From: Aureimonas frigidaquae
GTDB lineage: Bacteria > Pseudomonadota > Alphaproteobacteria > Rhizobiales > Rhizobiaceae
NCBI RefSeq assembly: GCF_001463905.1
Contig: NZ_BBWR01000002.1
Span: 737,561-801,560, forward strand
Length of the DNA stretch: 64,000 nt
Direction of reading: 5' to 3'
Shown here: positions 27,584 through 35,821 of the stretch, in pieces
Position numbering within the stretch: the first letter of the stretch is position 1
How the letters are laid out: each line of letters begins with the position of its first letter
Notes under the pieces: model-generated
Seen by the model: the letters and a program-made list of their open reading frames with translations, nothing else
What the model was told of the DNA's origin: nothing
The model's database searches: none
Position numbers and translations under genes: made by a program

Positions 27584-28908
27584 ACGGGGTCCTGCTCCTC
27601 GAACGGCGCTGCGTCCCGCAGGGCCATCAGCGGGTCCGTGCCGGGCTCTCGCGGCCGGGCAAGCGGCGCGCCGCGCTCGGACGCATCGGGATACAGCGTC
27701 ACGCCCAGAATGGCTTTTGCACCGGCGGCGATTTGCGCCTGGCGCTGCGCATGGGCCTGCGCCAGCCGTTCGGCCCATCTTCCGTCCGACACCATCGCCC
27801 GGATACCGCCTTCTGCCTCGATGTCCTGAAACAGGCTCCAGGCGCGATCGGCAAGCTGAGCGGTCATGGCCTCGAAGGCGCCGGCCCCTGCGGCCGGGTC
27901 GGCAACGGCGCAGACATGGGATTCCTCGATCAGAATGACGCTCTGGTTGCGGGCAATGCGGCGCGCAAAGGCATCCGGCAGGCCGAGCGCCAGGGTGTGC
28001 GGCAGGATGGTCAACCTGTCCGCGCCGCCGATGGCCGACCCAAAACCGGCCAGCGCGTTGCGCAGCATGTTGGTAGCTGCGTCCTTGCGCGCTTGCATGC
28101 GGAAGGAGGTCTGCGCCCACAGTTCCACGGGCTCGGCATCCATGCCGATGGCAAGCGCGATATCGGCCCAGAGAAGCCGCGCCGCCCGGAACTTCGAAAT
28201 GGTCAGGAACAGATCGGCATCGGCGGAAAGTTCCAGTGCAAGGCGCTCGCGCGCCGCTTCCGGCGACAGGCCGGCCGCGTCCATGGCGCGCAGTCCGGCC
28301 ACGGCCGACGACAGGACGGCCGCCAGTTCCAGCGCACCATCGGCACCCCGGTCGTGATGCGGACACCCGGACGCTGTAACGAGCGTTCCCGGCAGACCAC
28401 TGGCCAGCAGTGCGCCCATCTCGGCCGTGCTAAGGCGGGCGGGATCGGCCGCGATGGAGATGGTCGACAGCGCGGCAGGCAGGCGCGCGGCGCTTAAGTG
28501 CGCCGCAAGCCCTTCCAGCATCTCCGGCACGGCGCCGGGCGCCGGCTCGATGCGCAACCGCTGCCGGTCGAGGTCGATGCCGCGCAGGACGGCGGCCATA
28601 TCGCCCGTCCGAACCCCGAATCCATGGGCGCCGTCCGAGCCCTCCAGGCACAGGGTCAGGATGTCGGCCCCGCCTTGCAGGTCTTCGGCCGCCTGGCGGG
28701 CAGCGCTGTCGGGGAGCGGATCGTCGATTCGCTGCACGATCGCAAATGGACGGTCCGGCTGCGCGCGCACGGCGCGCGACGCGGCTTCCGGCGGCACCGG
28801 ATACAGGGGTTCCAGCGTCAGCCCTTCCGGTGTAACCGAACGGAGCGTTGAGAAATCCTGGTCACCCAGGACCTTCGCAACGCGGCCAAGCCATTCCTGC
28901 GCGCTCAA
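27580..28908 (-). CDS. mutA: methylmalonyl-CoA mutase, small (non-catalytic) subunit
   Basis: 442 residues, homologous to the catalytic domain of the mutase ([104 protein letters not shown]). It lacks the C-terminal cobalamin-like region that makes the classical Propionibacterium small subunit about 640 residues. It should stabilise the heterodimer. The start is inferred as TTG at 28908, with GGAGGAGAA upstream; no ATG gives a conserved N-terminus. Confidence 0.85.
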   Translation of the reverse strand: MSAQEWLGRVAKVLGDQDFSTLRSVTPEGLTLEPLYPVPPEAASRAVRAQPDRPFAIVQRIDDPLPDSAARQAAEDLQGGADILTLCLEGSDGAHGFGVRTGDMAAVLRGIDLDRQRLRIEPAPGAVPEMLEGLAAHLSAARLPAALSTISIAADPARLSTAEMGALLASGLPGTLVTASGCPHHDRGADGALELAAVLSSAVAGLRAMDAAGLSPEAARERLALELSADADLFLTISKFRAARLLWADIALAIGMDAEPVELWAQTSFRMQARKDAATNMLRNALAGFGSAIGGADRLTILPHTLALGLPDAFARRIARNQSVILIEESHVCAVADPAAGAGAFEAMTAQLADRAWSLFQDIEAEGGIRAMVSDGRWAERLAQAHAQRQAQIAAGAKAILGVTLYPDASERGAPLARPREPGTDPLMALRDAAPFEEQDPV

Positions 28909-29095
28909 TCGGCTTCTCCTCCCGCCCGAACAGGGCATGTCCCGCAACTTTAAGGCAGGCGGGCGCGCAAGCCAATCGGCCCTGCGGCGGCTGCGCCATC
29001 CCTTCAGCGGACGGGCACGATACCGATGATGGACGCGCATCCTCCGCCTGGACTATGCAGGGTGTAGAAGTTGGCATGGGAAGGGCGCAGCGGCG

Positions 29096-30352
29096 ATGCA
29101 GGATCAGGAAGCCAATGAGGCCGTCGTCATCGGTGCCGGCGTGGTGGGGCTGTCCGTCGCCATCGCCCTGCAGTCCGAGGGGCGCACCGTCACCGTCCTG
29201 GACAAGGCCGGCGTGGCGCAGGGTGCGAGCGCCGGAAATGCCGGCATGCTCGCCTTTTCCGAGATCATGCCCCATGCCTCCCCCGGCATCATGCGCCAGG
29301 CCCCGCGCTGGCTGGCAGACCCCCTGGGCCCGCTTTCCATTCGCCCGGCCTATGCCGTGAAGATCCTGCCCTTCCTGGCGCGGTTTTCGGCGGCGAGCCG
29401 TCCTGCGATATACCGGCGGATCCTGGCGGCACAGGCCTCCTTCATGCCGATGGCCGAAGAGGCCTTCGACAGGCTCGTCTCTTCGGCCGCGCTTGCCCGC
29501 CATGTCCAGACCACCGGAACGTTAAGCCTTTACGATACGCAGGCCTCCTTCGCGGCCAGCGCGGCCGAGTGGGAGATCCGGCGACAGGCCGGCATTTCCT
29601 TCCAGGAGATCGCGGGCGCGGAGATCGACGCATTGCAACCCGGCCTCGCGCCGCAATTGCGGGGGCTTGCACGCTATGTCCCGGGCGGCCGGCAGGTGGT
29701 CGATCCCAGGCTCTATACGCAGGCTCTGGCGGCCCATTTCGAGGCGCGCGGCGGCAAGCTGGAAAGGGCTGAGGTCCTGAAGGTCGAAGCGATGGAACGC
29801 GGCGCCAGGCTGATCCTGCCCGGCGGGCGCCAGCGCAAGGCCGCGACGGTCGTCCTGTGCGCCGGCGCCTGGTCGAAGACCCTTGCGGCCTGGCTAGGCG
29901 ACCGGATTCCACTGGAAACAGAGCGGGGGTACAACACCACGCTCGCCCCGGGCGCCTTCGACCTGCGACGGCAGATCTATTTCCCCGATCATGGGTTCGT
30001 GGCGACGCCTGTCGGCGGTGGAGTGCGCATCGGCGGCGCGGTGGAACTGGGTGGGCTTGCCCTTCCCCCGAACTATCGCCGTGCCGATGCCATGCTGGCC
30101 AAGGCGGCGCGCTTCCTGCCCGGGCTTAACACGAACGGCGGAACGCAGTGGATGGGCTTCCGGCCGTCCATGCCAGACACGCTCGCGGTGATCGGCCCCG
30201 CCTCCGCGAGCCGGGACATCGTCTATGCCTTCGGCCATGGCCATCTCGGCCTCACGCAATCGGCCGGCACGGGCCGGCTTATCGCGGATCTGCTTGCCGG
30301 ACGGCAGGCGCCGATCGACATGGCGCCCTTTGCGCCGGCGCGCTTCCGCTAG
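29096..30352 (+). CDS. D-amino acid dehydrogenase-like FAD-dependent oxidoreductase
   Basis: 418 residues, DadA/DAO family. The FAD-binding motif is AVVIGAGVVGLSVAIALQSEG (roughly 8-28). Further family blocks are QGASAGNAGMLAF, GGRQVVDPRLYTQALAAHFEARGG, VVLCAGAWSKTLAAWLG, ETERGYNTTL, GFRPSMPDTLAVIGP and FGHGHLGLTQSAGTGRLIADL. Expected to oxidise D-amino acids (or proline analogues) to keto acids and pass electrons to the membrane. No alanine racemase lies next to it, so the substrate is open. Divergent from the mutase pair. Confidence 0.88.
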   Translation: MQDQEANEAVVIGAGVVGLSVAIALQSEGRTVTVLDKAGVAQGASAGNAGMLAFSEIMPHASPGIMRQAPRWLADPLGPLSIRPAYAVKILPFLARFSAASRPAIYRRILAAQASFMPMAEEAFDRLVSSAALARHVQTTGTLSLYDTQASFAASAAEWEIRRQAGISFQEIAGAEIDALQPGLAPQLRGLARYVPGGRQVVDPRLYTQALAAHFEARGGKLERAEVLKVEAMERGARLILPGGRQRKAATVVLCAGAWSKTLAAWLGDRIPLETERGYNTTLAPGAFDLRRQIYFPDHGFVATPVGGGVRIGGAVELGGLALPPNYRRADAMLAKAARFLPGLNTNGGTQWMGFRPSMPDTLAVIGPASASRDIVYAFGHGHLGLTQSAGTGRLIADLLAGRQAPIDMAPFAPARFR

Positions 30353-30366
30353 AGGAAGCGCGCCTT
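30337..30366. terminator. hairpin at the 3' end of the DadA-like gene
   Basis: GGCGCGCTTCC (30337-30347) and GGAAGCGCGCC (30354-30364) form an 11-bp stem spanning the stop codon, with convergent transcription from the small membrane protein gene. Only TT follows on the plus strand. Confidence 0.45.
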
Positions 30367-30374
30367 GGCCGCGC

Positions 30375-30536
30375 CTAGAACACGGCGAGGTAGCGCAGCA
30401 GCGAGATGATCCCGATGATGATGACGACAGCCTGCACGATCTGCTTGATGCGGCCATCCAGCGGCAGTTGCTGAACGAGCCACAGAACCAGGATGACCAC
30501 CAGGAAGGTGATCAGAATGCTGATGAGAATGCTCAT
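30375..30536 (-). CDS. small membrane protein, Thivi_2564-like
   Basis: 53 residues with two hydrophobic stretches (about 2-20 and 31-50) joined by PLDGRIKQIV; very similar in form to the short Thivi_2564 family (MSILISILITFLVVILVLWLVQQLPL start). Function unknown. The ATG at 30536 has GGAGGAG 10 bases upstream. Confidence 0.7.
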   Translation of the reverse strand: MSILISILITFLVVILVLWLVQQLPLDGRIKQIVQAVVIIIGIISLLRYLAVF

Positions 30537-30732
30537 CGGGCGTACTCCTCCGCCGCCCCTCGGACGGCTCAAACGCGATCCCCTGTCCGGGGGACCCTCA
30601 CGACCCGATCACATTTAGGAGGCGGGACCCCGACGGCGAGAGGCACAGGCGCGTAAAGCGTGCGGCGCCGGGAACGTATCGCGGCCGCGGAGGATTGTAG
30701 ACGCGGGCGCCGACAACTCCAGGGAGGACGGG

Positions 30733-31092
30733 ATGAAGATCCGTCTCGCATTACTGGTTGCCGCCGGGCTGGCCCTTTCGCCGTCCATCGCCACCGCCGA
30801 TTGCCATGACAAGAGCGCTGAGGGCGCCAACACGATCTCCAAGGACGGGACGGTCGCCCCGCTTCAGGATGCCGAAGGCGAAGCACAGACGGGCGGCGCG
30901 GCCGAGGGCACCACGACCAATATGGAAACCGCCGAACAAGGCGCCATCGCCAAGGATGGCTCGACCATGCCGATGGCCGCCTCGCCGGGTGGGGGCGATG
31001 CCCAGAAGGCAACCTCACCCCAGGATGTCGCCGCGCAGCAGGAGGGCGGCGATACCGCCATGGCGAGCGCGGACAAGGCCTGCGCCAACTGA
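30733..31092 (+). CDS. secreted low-complexity protein with repeated KDG(T/S) motif
   Basis: 119 residues. A Sec signal peptide (1-22, ending ATA before DCHDK) leads into a small acidic, Gly/Ala/Thr-rich periplasmic protein. A motif occurs twice: TISKDGTVAPLQ near 34-45 and AIAKDGSTMPMA near 71-82, suggesting internal duplication. Only two cysteines, near the two ends of the mature protein (DCHDK and KACAN), which could pair. I recognise no named family. It follows AGGGAGGACGGG upstream and faces the fasciclin gene. Confidence 0.7.
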   Translation: MKIRLALLVAAGLALSPSIATADCHDKSAEGANTISKDGTVAPLQDAEGEAQTGGAAEGTTTNMETAEQGAIAKDGSTMPMAASPGGGDAQKATSPQDVAAQQEGGDTAMASADKACAN

Positions 31093-31098
31093 ACGTTC

Positions 31099-31121
31099 GA
31101 GCGGGGGACCAGCCCCCGCTC
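31099..31121. terminator. hairpin between convergent secreted-protein and fasciclin genes
   Basis: GAGCGGGGG (31099-31107), loop ACCAG, CCCCCGCTC (31113-31121). A 9-bp GC-rich stem without a U-tract, placed to serve both convergent genes. Confidence 0.45.
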
Positions 31122-31137
31122 CACGCCTGCCACGCGG

Positions 31138-31743
31138 TCAGTTCGCCGGCATCAGCACCGTATCGATGATGTGCACCACGCCATTGGCCTGGAGCACGTC
31201 GGCCTGCGTCACGGTTGCGACATTGCCCTTGGCATCGGTGACGGTGATGTTGTCACCGGACATGGCCAGCGTCAGCGGCTCGCCTTCCACGGTGGTCACG
31301 GTGTGCTTGCCGCCATCGTCCTTGATCATCTGCGCCGCGGCCTGCGACGTCGCCCGGGCCGGAACGACGTGGTAGGTCAGGATCTTGGTCAGCATTTCCT
31401 TGTTTTCCGGCTTCACCAGGGTCTCGACGGTGCCGGCCGGAAGCTTCTCGAAGGCAGCATTGTCGGGTGCGAAGACCGTGAAGGGGCCTGGGCCGCCGAG
31501 CGTCTCGACAAGGCCGGCCGCCTTGACCGCCGCCACCAGCGTCGTCAGGTTCGAGGCCTTGGGGGCGTTTTCGGCAATGGTCCGGTTGGCATACATGGGC
31601 GCACCGCCGACCTCGACGCTTGCGCCGCTGTCCTGGGCCATGGACATATTGTCGTTCATAGGCGCCGAGCTTCCATTGTCGGACGCGGCCAGGGCCGGCG
31701 TCGCGATCAGCGTGGCGAGGGTCAGTGCAATGATCGTCTTCAT
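31138..31743 (-). CDS. secreted fasciclin (FAS1) domain protein
   Basis: 201 residues. Signal peptide 1-20 (ending ALA before ASDNG), a Met/Asn-rich linker, then one FAS1 domain (about 60-200): NLTTLVAAVKAAGLVETLGG, GPFTVFAPDNAAFEKLPAGTVETL, LTYHVVPAR and NGVVHIIDTVLMP. FAS1 proteins mediate adhesion or extracellular interactions. The gene is divergent from an ECF sigma/anti-sigma pair, a frequent pairing in proteobacteria, and has an ECF-like promoter upstream. The ATG at 31743 follows GGAGAGAAACC. Confidence 0.92.
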   Translation of the reverse strand: MKTIIALTLATLIATPALAASDNGSSAPMNDNMSMAQDSGASVEVGGAPMYANRTIAENAPKASNLTTLVAAVKAAGLVETLGGPGPFTVFAPDNAAFEKLPAGTVETLVKPENKEMLTKILTYHVVPARATSQAAAQMIKDDGGKHTVTTVEGEPLTLAMSGDNITVTDAKGNVATVTQADVLQANGVVHIIDTVLMPAN

Positions 31744-31776
31744 GGTTTCTCTCCGTGATTTGCCTTGCGGGGCCCA

Positions 31777-31804
31777 GATACGGAACAGGTTGGATGTCGG
31801 ATGC
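31777..31804 (-). promoter_or_regulatory. candidate ECF-sigma promoter of the fasciclin gene
   Basis: Minus strand: GCATCC (31804-31799), 16-bp spacer, CGTATC (31782-31777), 33 bases before the ATG. Spacing and shape fit ECF-type promoters, and an ECF sigma gene is immediately divergent. Found by eye only. Confidence 0.4.
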
Positions 31805-31895
31805 ACCTTGGATTGCGATTTTTTGCAGAGCGCTCCCTCGTAAGGTGGCTATGCGGCGCTAGCTCCGGCTTGAAACCATAGGGAGAGCCGCCGGC

Positions 31896-32471
31896 ATGGC
31901 GCAGAACGAGGCCCCGGACGATGTGCAGCGTGCAGCGCTCCAGGCCGCCCTGGTAAACACCGGCAAGGGGGACCGCGCCGCATTCGCAGCGCTCTATCGC
32001 ATGACCAGCGCGAAACTGTTTGGTATCTGCATCCGTATCCTCCCCTCGCGACAGGATGCGGAGGAAGTCTTGCAGGAGGTCTTTATCGGAATCTGGGACA
32101 AGGCCCGTCAATACGACCCCCATCGCGCGGGTGCCATGGCGTGGCTCTGCACGGTCGCGCGCAACCGGGCGATCGACCGGCTGCGTTCGGTGCGCGGGCG
32201 TGGTCGGGAAGCGGACCTCGACACCGTTGCCGAGCGGATCGCCGACGAAGGACCCGATGCCTTTTCACAGTTGGCCTTCGGCCAGGATCTGCACCGCTTG
32301 AATGCCTGCCTGTCCCAGCTGGAGGAACGTTCCGCCTGGGCAATCCGCACGGCGTTCCTGTCGGGCGTCACGCATGAACAGCTTGCAATACGCAGTGGAA
32401 TGCCGGCCGGCACGTTGAAAAGCATCATACGACGCGGTCTCCTGCGCCTGCGGAGGTGTATGGAACCATGA
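31896..32471 (+). CDS. ECF-family RNA polymerase sigma factor (SigK-like)
   Basis: 191 residues. Region 2 (about 30-95) contains AFAALYRMTSAKLFGICIRIL, DAEEVLQEVFIGIWDKARQYDP and MAWLCTVARNRAIDRLR. Region 4 (about 130-187) contains the HTH VTHEQLAIRSGMPAGTLKSIIRRGLLRLR. The stop overlaps the anti-sigma start by ATGA, so the two are translationally coupled. It probably drives the fasciclin gene and its own operon. The start at 31896 is supported by GGGAGAG upstream. Confidence 0.92.
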   Translation: MAQNEAPDDVQRAALQAALVNTGKGDRAAFAALYRMTSAKLFGICIRILPSRQDAEEVLQEVFIGIWDKARQYDPHRAGAMAWLCTVARNRAIDRLRSVRGRGREADLDTVAERIADEGPDAFSQLAFGQDLHRLNACLSQLEERSAWAIRTAFLSGVTHEQLAIRSGMPAGTLKSIIRRGLLRLRRCMEP

Positions 32472-33157
32472 GCGAGCCAGTGGAACACGATCCGGACGAC
32501 GCACTGGCGGCGGAATACGCCCTCGGCACGCTGGAGCATGACGCCCGCGAACGGGTGCGACTGCGGGTGGCGAGCGATCCCGCCTTCGCCGCACGTGTAT
32601 CGCAATGGGAAGCGACGCTCGCCCCGCTTTTTGCCTATGCAGCACCGGTCGAGCCGCCGCGCGGGGCCTGGCAGCGTATTGCCGCCGCCACGTTTGCCAG
32701 GCGTCCGCCCGGCTTCGTGCCCGCCTTCTGGAAATGGCTGGCGCTCGGAACGGGGTCGCTCGCAGCGGCCAGCCTGGCCGCGCTCGTCTTCGTGGCGCGG
32801 ATGGAACCCCCGCCGACGGTCATCGCCAACAATGCGCTCGTCGCCGGTCAGGACGGCCAGGCGCTGCTGATCGTTTCCATAGCGCCCGATGGGCAGAGCG
32901 CCATGGTCACGCCGGTCGGCCTCCCGCGGGACAGCCAGCGCAGCCTGGAGCTGTGGCAGATCGCCACCGACGGCGTGCCGCATTCGCTCGGCCTCGTGGC
33001 GACCGGTCACACAACGCGAATTCGCCTTGCCAGTCCGATGGTGCAAAGCTCCGACGATGGCAACATCTTCGCCGTTTCATCCGAGCCGGAAGGCGGCTCA
33101 CCGACTGGCCAGCCCACGGGCCCGGTGATCGGCCAAGGCCATGCACGGCCTATCTGA
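32468..33157 (+). CDS. anti-sigma factor, RskA-like membrane protein
   Basis: 229 residues. The N-terminal cytoplasmic domain (1-85; AAEYALGTLEHDARERVRLRVASDPAFAARV is the family signature) is followed by one transmembrane helix (about 88-110) and a C-terminal periplasmic domain (VSIAPDGQSAMVTPVGLP, SLELWQIATDGVPHSLG). There are no cysteines at all, so this is not a zinc-binding redox anti-sigma; release would rely on proteolysis or ligand sensing. It is coupled to the sigma gene by ATGA. Confidence 0.9.
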   Translation: MSEPVEHDPDDALAAEYALGTLEHDARERVRLRVASDPAFAARVSQWEATLAPLFAYAAPVEPPRGAWQRIAAATFARRPPGFVPAFWKWLALGTGSLAAASLAALVFVARMEPPPTVIANNALVAGQDGQALLIVSIAPDGQSAMVTPVGLPRDSQRSLELWQIATDGVPHSLGLVATGHTTRIRLASPMVQSSDDGNIFAVSSEPEGGSPTGQPTGPVIGQGHARPI

Positions 33158-33282
33158 CCAAGGCAATATGCTTGGCCTGCCACCCTTCGCCCGGCAGGCG
33201 CAGGCCTTGAAACCGAATGTATGAACGCCAGATTAACACGTACATCGCGGCCTTCCTTGGCCTTATTGGGGAGGTGAAGCTC

Positions 33283-33582
33283 ATGGAGTACGATGTTTTC
33301 AAGACGCCGTTGAAAGTGTTCCTCGGCATAGGCGTTGCGCGGGACATCCATACGGTGACCCAGGCTTATGCCTGGTTGCACAACTGCCGGACCGCCATGC
33401 GGCGCGAGGCGCATGTAAATGCTCTGCAGGCCTGCAAGGCCGCTTTCTCCCGGCAGCTCAGCGCGGAGGCCGCCCGTCGGCCGATCGAACGCTTTGCGGA
33501 TGAAACCGGACTGCTTGTCCCCACGCTGGATGAGGCGGTCATCGCTTCGACAGCCTCGGCGGCACGGCGCTTGCCAGCCTGA
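33283..33582 (+). CDS. DUF982 domain protein
   Basis: 99 residues covering almost entirely the Rhizobiales-typical DUF982: FKTPLKVFLGIGVARDIHTVTQAYAWL, ALQACKAAF, LSAEAARRPIERFADETGLL. No known function; such genes are often numerous in rhizobia. The ATG at 33283 has a strong GGGGAGGTGA ribosome-binding site; an upstream open frame from 33217 is less likely. Followed by a terminator. Confidence 0.85.
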   Translation: MEYDVFKTPLKVFLGIGVARDIHTVTQAYAWLHNCRTAMRREAHVNALQACKAAFSRQLSAEAARRPIERFADETGLLVPTLDEAVIASTASAARRLPA

Positions 33583-33590
33583 ACCCCTCG

Positions 33591-33619
33591 AAAGGCCGCT
33601 CATGGTGAGCGGCCTTTTC
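33591..33619 (+). terminator. terminator after the DUF982 gene
   Basis: GGCCGCTCA (33594-33602), loop TGG, TGAGCGGCC (33606-33614), then TTTTCG. Flanking AAA and TTTT lengthen the stem. Confidence 0.8.
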
Positions 33620-33739
33620 GTATGTGGGTTGTGCTTACGATCCTTTCGTGCTGCCAACCGCGGCGACAACGGTTGGAAATGCGCTCCTGTGCCATAAATC
33701 GTTCAGACGAACGTATCTCTACTGCTCGGAATTGATCTC

Positions 33740-34072
33740 ATGTCGAACATCAGGAACTGGAAGCCAGCCAGCCAGACGTCGTCAACGCCCGAGAAACCCC
33801 GTGCCGCCAACGAGAATGGTATGGGAAGCGCGGGCGTCGAGGGCAAGACGCTGATGCCGACGGCGGATCGTCCCTCCGCCTGGCTGGATGGCGACACGGC
33901 GAAAAAGTCGTCCGCTTCCGCCCCGCAAAAGACATCCGGCCAAACAGGTCGAAGCAAGTCGGCAACGGTTACCTATCTCGTCCTCGGCATTGCGGTGGCG
34001 GCAATTCTCTATTTTCTGTCGGCGCCTTTGATGCAGATGTTCGGGGCATCCGGCGTGGTCGGCGTCGACTAA
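33740..34072 (+). CDS. hypothetical protein with one C-terminal transmembrane helix
   Basis: 110 residues. A polar, Ser/Pro/Lys-rich N-terminal region (1-73, probably disordered) precedes one hydrophobic segment (about 75-97, ATVTYLVLGIAVAAILYFL) and a short tail. No family recognised. It is 15 bp upstream of the alpha/beta hydrolase and probably shares its transcript. Confidence 0.6.
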   Translation: MSNIRNWKPASQTSSTPEKPRAANENGMGSAGVEGKTLMPTADRPSAWLDGDTAKKSSASAPQKTSGQTGRSKSATVTYLVLGIAVAAILYFLSAPLMQMFGASGVVGVD

Positions 34073-34087
34073 CTCAAGGTCGCGAAG

Positions 34088-34906
34088 ATGGCGGCCTTGC
34101 AGCGCGATGGTGTCACTCTTCACGTGGAGGAGGTGCCGGGCAATGCGCCTCCCCTCCTCCTGGTCCACGGCTGGTGCTGCGACCTGAGCTTCCTTGCCCC
34201 GCAGGCCCGGCACTTTGCCAGGCTTGGCCACCGCGTCGTTTCCGTAGATCTGCGCGGGCACGGGGCAAGCGATGCTCCCGGGCAATCCTATGAACATGTC
34301 TTTGCCGATGATCTCGCCTGGATCTGCGCCCGGCTGCACATCGACAAGCCGATCGTGGTCGGCCATTCCATGGGCGGCATCGTCGCCTACGACCTTGCCA
34401 AGCGCCATGCCGACGTGCCACGCGCAATCGTGATGCTGGATTCTGCCGTGGCGCTGCCCGATGCGGTTCGCGCAAAGGTGGGGCCCTTTCTGGCAGCGCT
34501 GCGCGGCCCACACTACCGGGACACGCTGTCACGCTTCGTCGAGGACAGTCTTTTCCTGCCCACGGACAATGCGGAGCGCCGCCGCGCCATCATCGCGCGT
34601 ATGAATGCGACCCCGCAGCATGTCATGGTGGCAGCCTATGAGGCGCTGGCAACCTTCGATCTGGCAGAGGGCAAGACCGGGCCATCGGTACCATGCCTCT
34701 ACATCCAGGCCGACGAGGCGACCCCGCGATCCGATCTCGGCCGCCTCCTTGCCACCGCGCCACAGACGATGATCGGCCGGGTGGTCGGAGCGGGGCACTT
34801 CTGCCAGCTCGAAGTGCCCGACCAGGTGAACGCCATGATCGAGCGCTTCATCGCGCTCCTGCCGGCAGCAGGGGCGCCGCCCCGCAGCAGCCGACCTGAA
34901 ACGTGA
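34088..34906 (+). CDS. alpha/beta hydrolase
   Basis: 272 residues. Oxyanion-hole HGWCCDLS (27-34), nucleophile elbow VGHSMGG with S94, likely acid in the QADEATPRSD stretch, and catalytic His in GAGHFCQLEVPDQV. It looks like an esterase or lactonase-type hydrolase with a helical lid (about 130-185). The substrate is unknown. No signal peptide, so cytoplasmic. Confidence 0.85.
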   Translation: MAALQRDGVTLHVEEVPGNAPPLLLVHGWCCDLSFLAPQARHFARLGHRVVSVDLRGHGASDAPGQSYEHVFADDLAWICARLHIDKPIVVGHSMGGIVAYDLAKRHADVPRAIVMLDSAVALPDAVRAKVGPFLAALRGPHYRDTLSRFVEDSLFLPTDNAERRRAIIARMNATPQHVMVAAYEALATFDLAEGKTGPSVPCLYIQADEATPRSDLGRLLATAPQTMIGRVVGAGHFCQLEVPDQVNAMIERFIALLPAAGAPPRSSRPET

Positions 34907-34939
34907 AAAGGCCCCGCATTCTTGCGAATGCAGGGCCTT
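34904..34939 (-). terminator. terminator for the cold-shock gene (minus strand)
   Basis: Inverted repeat AAGGCCC-C-GCATTC / GAATGC-A-GGGCCTT (34908-34939), a 13-bp stem with one internal mismatch. On the minus strand the stem ends in TTTTCAC, a better U-tract than on the plus strand. It lies 125 bp downstream of cspA and directly after the hydrolase stop, so it may serve both. Confidence 0.6.
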
Positions 34940-35063
34940 ATCTCATGCGCCGTGCGTCAAGCGGTGGCGGTCAGAAGGAGTGAGCGGTTCGCCAGTACAT
35001 CCGTGGTCGGCCGCTGATCTCACAAAACCTCATCTACCGCGACAAGCGCGTGCGACAATCGGC

Positions 35064-35276
35064 TCAGCCGACGGTCGAGATGTTCTCGGCAGCCATCTTG
35101 CCGCTGCGGCGGTCGGCGACCAGCTCGTAGGTGACCTTTTGGCCATCGGCCAGGCCGGACAGACCCGAACGCTCGATCGCGCTGATGTGCACGAAAGCGT
35201 CCTGACCGCCGTCATCCGGAGAAATGAAGCCAAAGCCCTTTTGAGCATTGAAGAATTTTACGGTTCCCGAGATCAT
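35064..35276 (-). CDS. cold-shock protein, CspA family
   Basis: 70 residues, single cold-shock OB-fold with RNP1 (KGFGFISPDDG) and RNP2 (DAFVHISAIE). Binds single-stranded RNA/DNA as an RNA chaperone. The ATG at 35276 (MISGTVKFFNAQ) is the conserved start and has AAAGGG upstream; an in-frame ATG nine codons earlier is less likely. It has a leader of more than 200 bases, as is common for csp genes. Confidence 0.95.
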   Translation of the reverse strand: MISGTVKFFNAQKGFGFISPDDGGQDAFVHISAIERSGLSGLADGQKVTYELVADRRSGKMAAENISTVG

Positions 35277-35493
35277 GGGACACCCTTTCGAAGTCAAGTT
35301 CAAGCCAGCACGCGATCATCGCACGCCGTTGTAGATCGATATTTGCGGAAAGATTGTAACTAGACGCTGCTTTCGCAGCGAAAGGCCATGCATCCGGCCG
35401 TCATTCGACAAAGCCAATATGCATCATCCGCACACAGGATACAAGGCAAGCGGTACAATTATTCTCGTGCCCCGTCACGCATCGCCCTTTTCG
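35277..35493 (-). other. cold-shock gene leader / intergenic region
   Basis: No gene seen. This AT-richer stretch precedes cspA on the minus strand and holds a small hairpin CTTTCGC / GCGAAAG near 35373-35387. It is probably the 5' leader and promoter of the cold-shock gene. No promoter could be assigned with confidence. Confidence 0.35.
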
Positions 35494-35679
35494 TCAGTCG
35501 ATGCGCTCATAAGAAATGACATAGGCGCCAAGGGCCGTGCCGCCCTGCTCGGCCTCCCAGGCTTCCATCGCGTCGTTGAGGTGAGCATTCGGATTTTCGT
35601 CTTCCGCCCACGCATCTTCCACCATGTGAACGATATCGCCATCCTTGCGAATGAAAATCCTGTATCCGACGATTGCCAC
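35494..35679 (-). CDS. hypothetical small protein
   Basis: 61 residues, acidic, no transmembrane segment (MAIVGYRIFIRKDGDI start; EDAWAEDENPNAHLNDAMEAWEAE core). It begins with GTG at 35679, with GGGAGA just upstream. I recognise no named domain. It lies 217 bp upstream of the cold-shock gene on the same strand. Confidence 0.5.
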   Translation of the reverse strand: MAIVGYRIFIRKDGDIVHMVEDAWAEDENPNAHLNDAMEAWEAEQGGTALGAYVISYERID

Positions 35680-35821
35680 CGCGCTCTCCCGTACATCACA
35701 GGGCTAGGTGCGGCGCGCGCGCCAGCTTTCAATGAAGCATGGCAAAGATTGCGGTGAATGGCCCCGCCAAGCGCAAACGGGCGCCTGCGCCGGGGTACGA
35801 GATAACGGGAGCGGTCGGGCA

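Noticed and set aside
26210..27829. A 539-codon plus-strand open frame
   Set aside because: Antisense to the methylmalonyl-CoA mutase genes, with no recognisable domain.
33158..33200. Possible terminator after the anti-sigma gene (CCAAG / CTTGG)
   Set aside because: Only a 5-bp stem with a 9-base loop and no U-tract; too weak to call.
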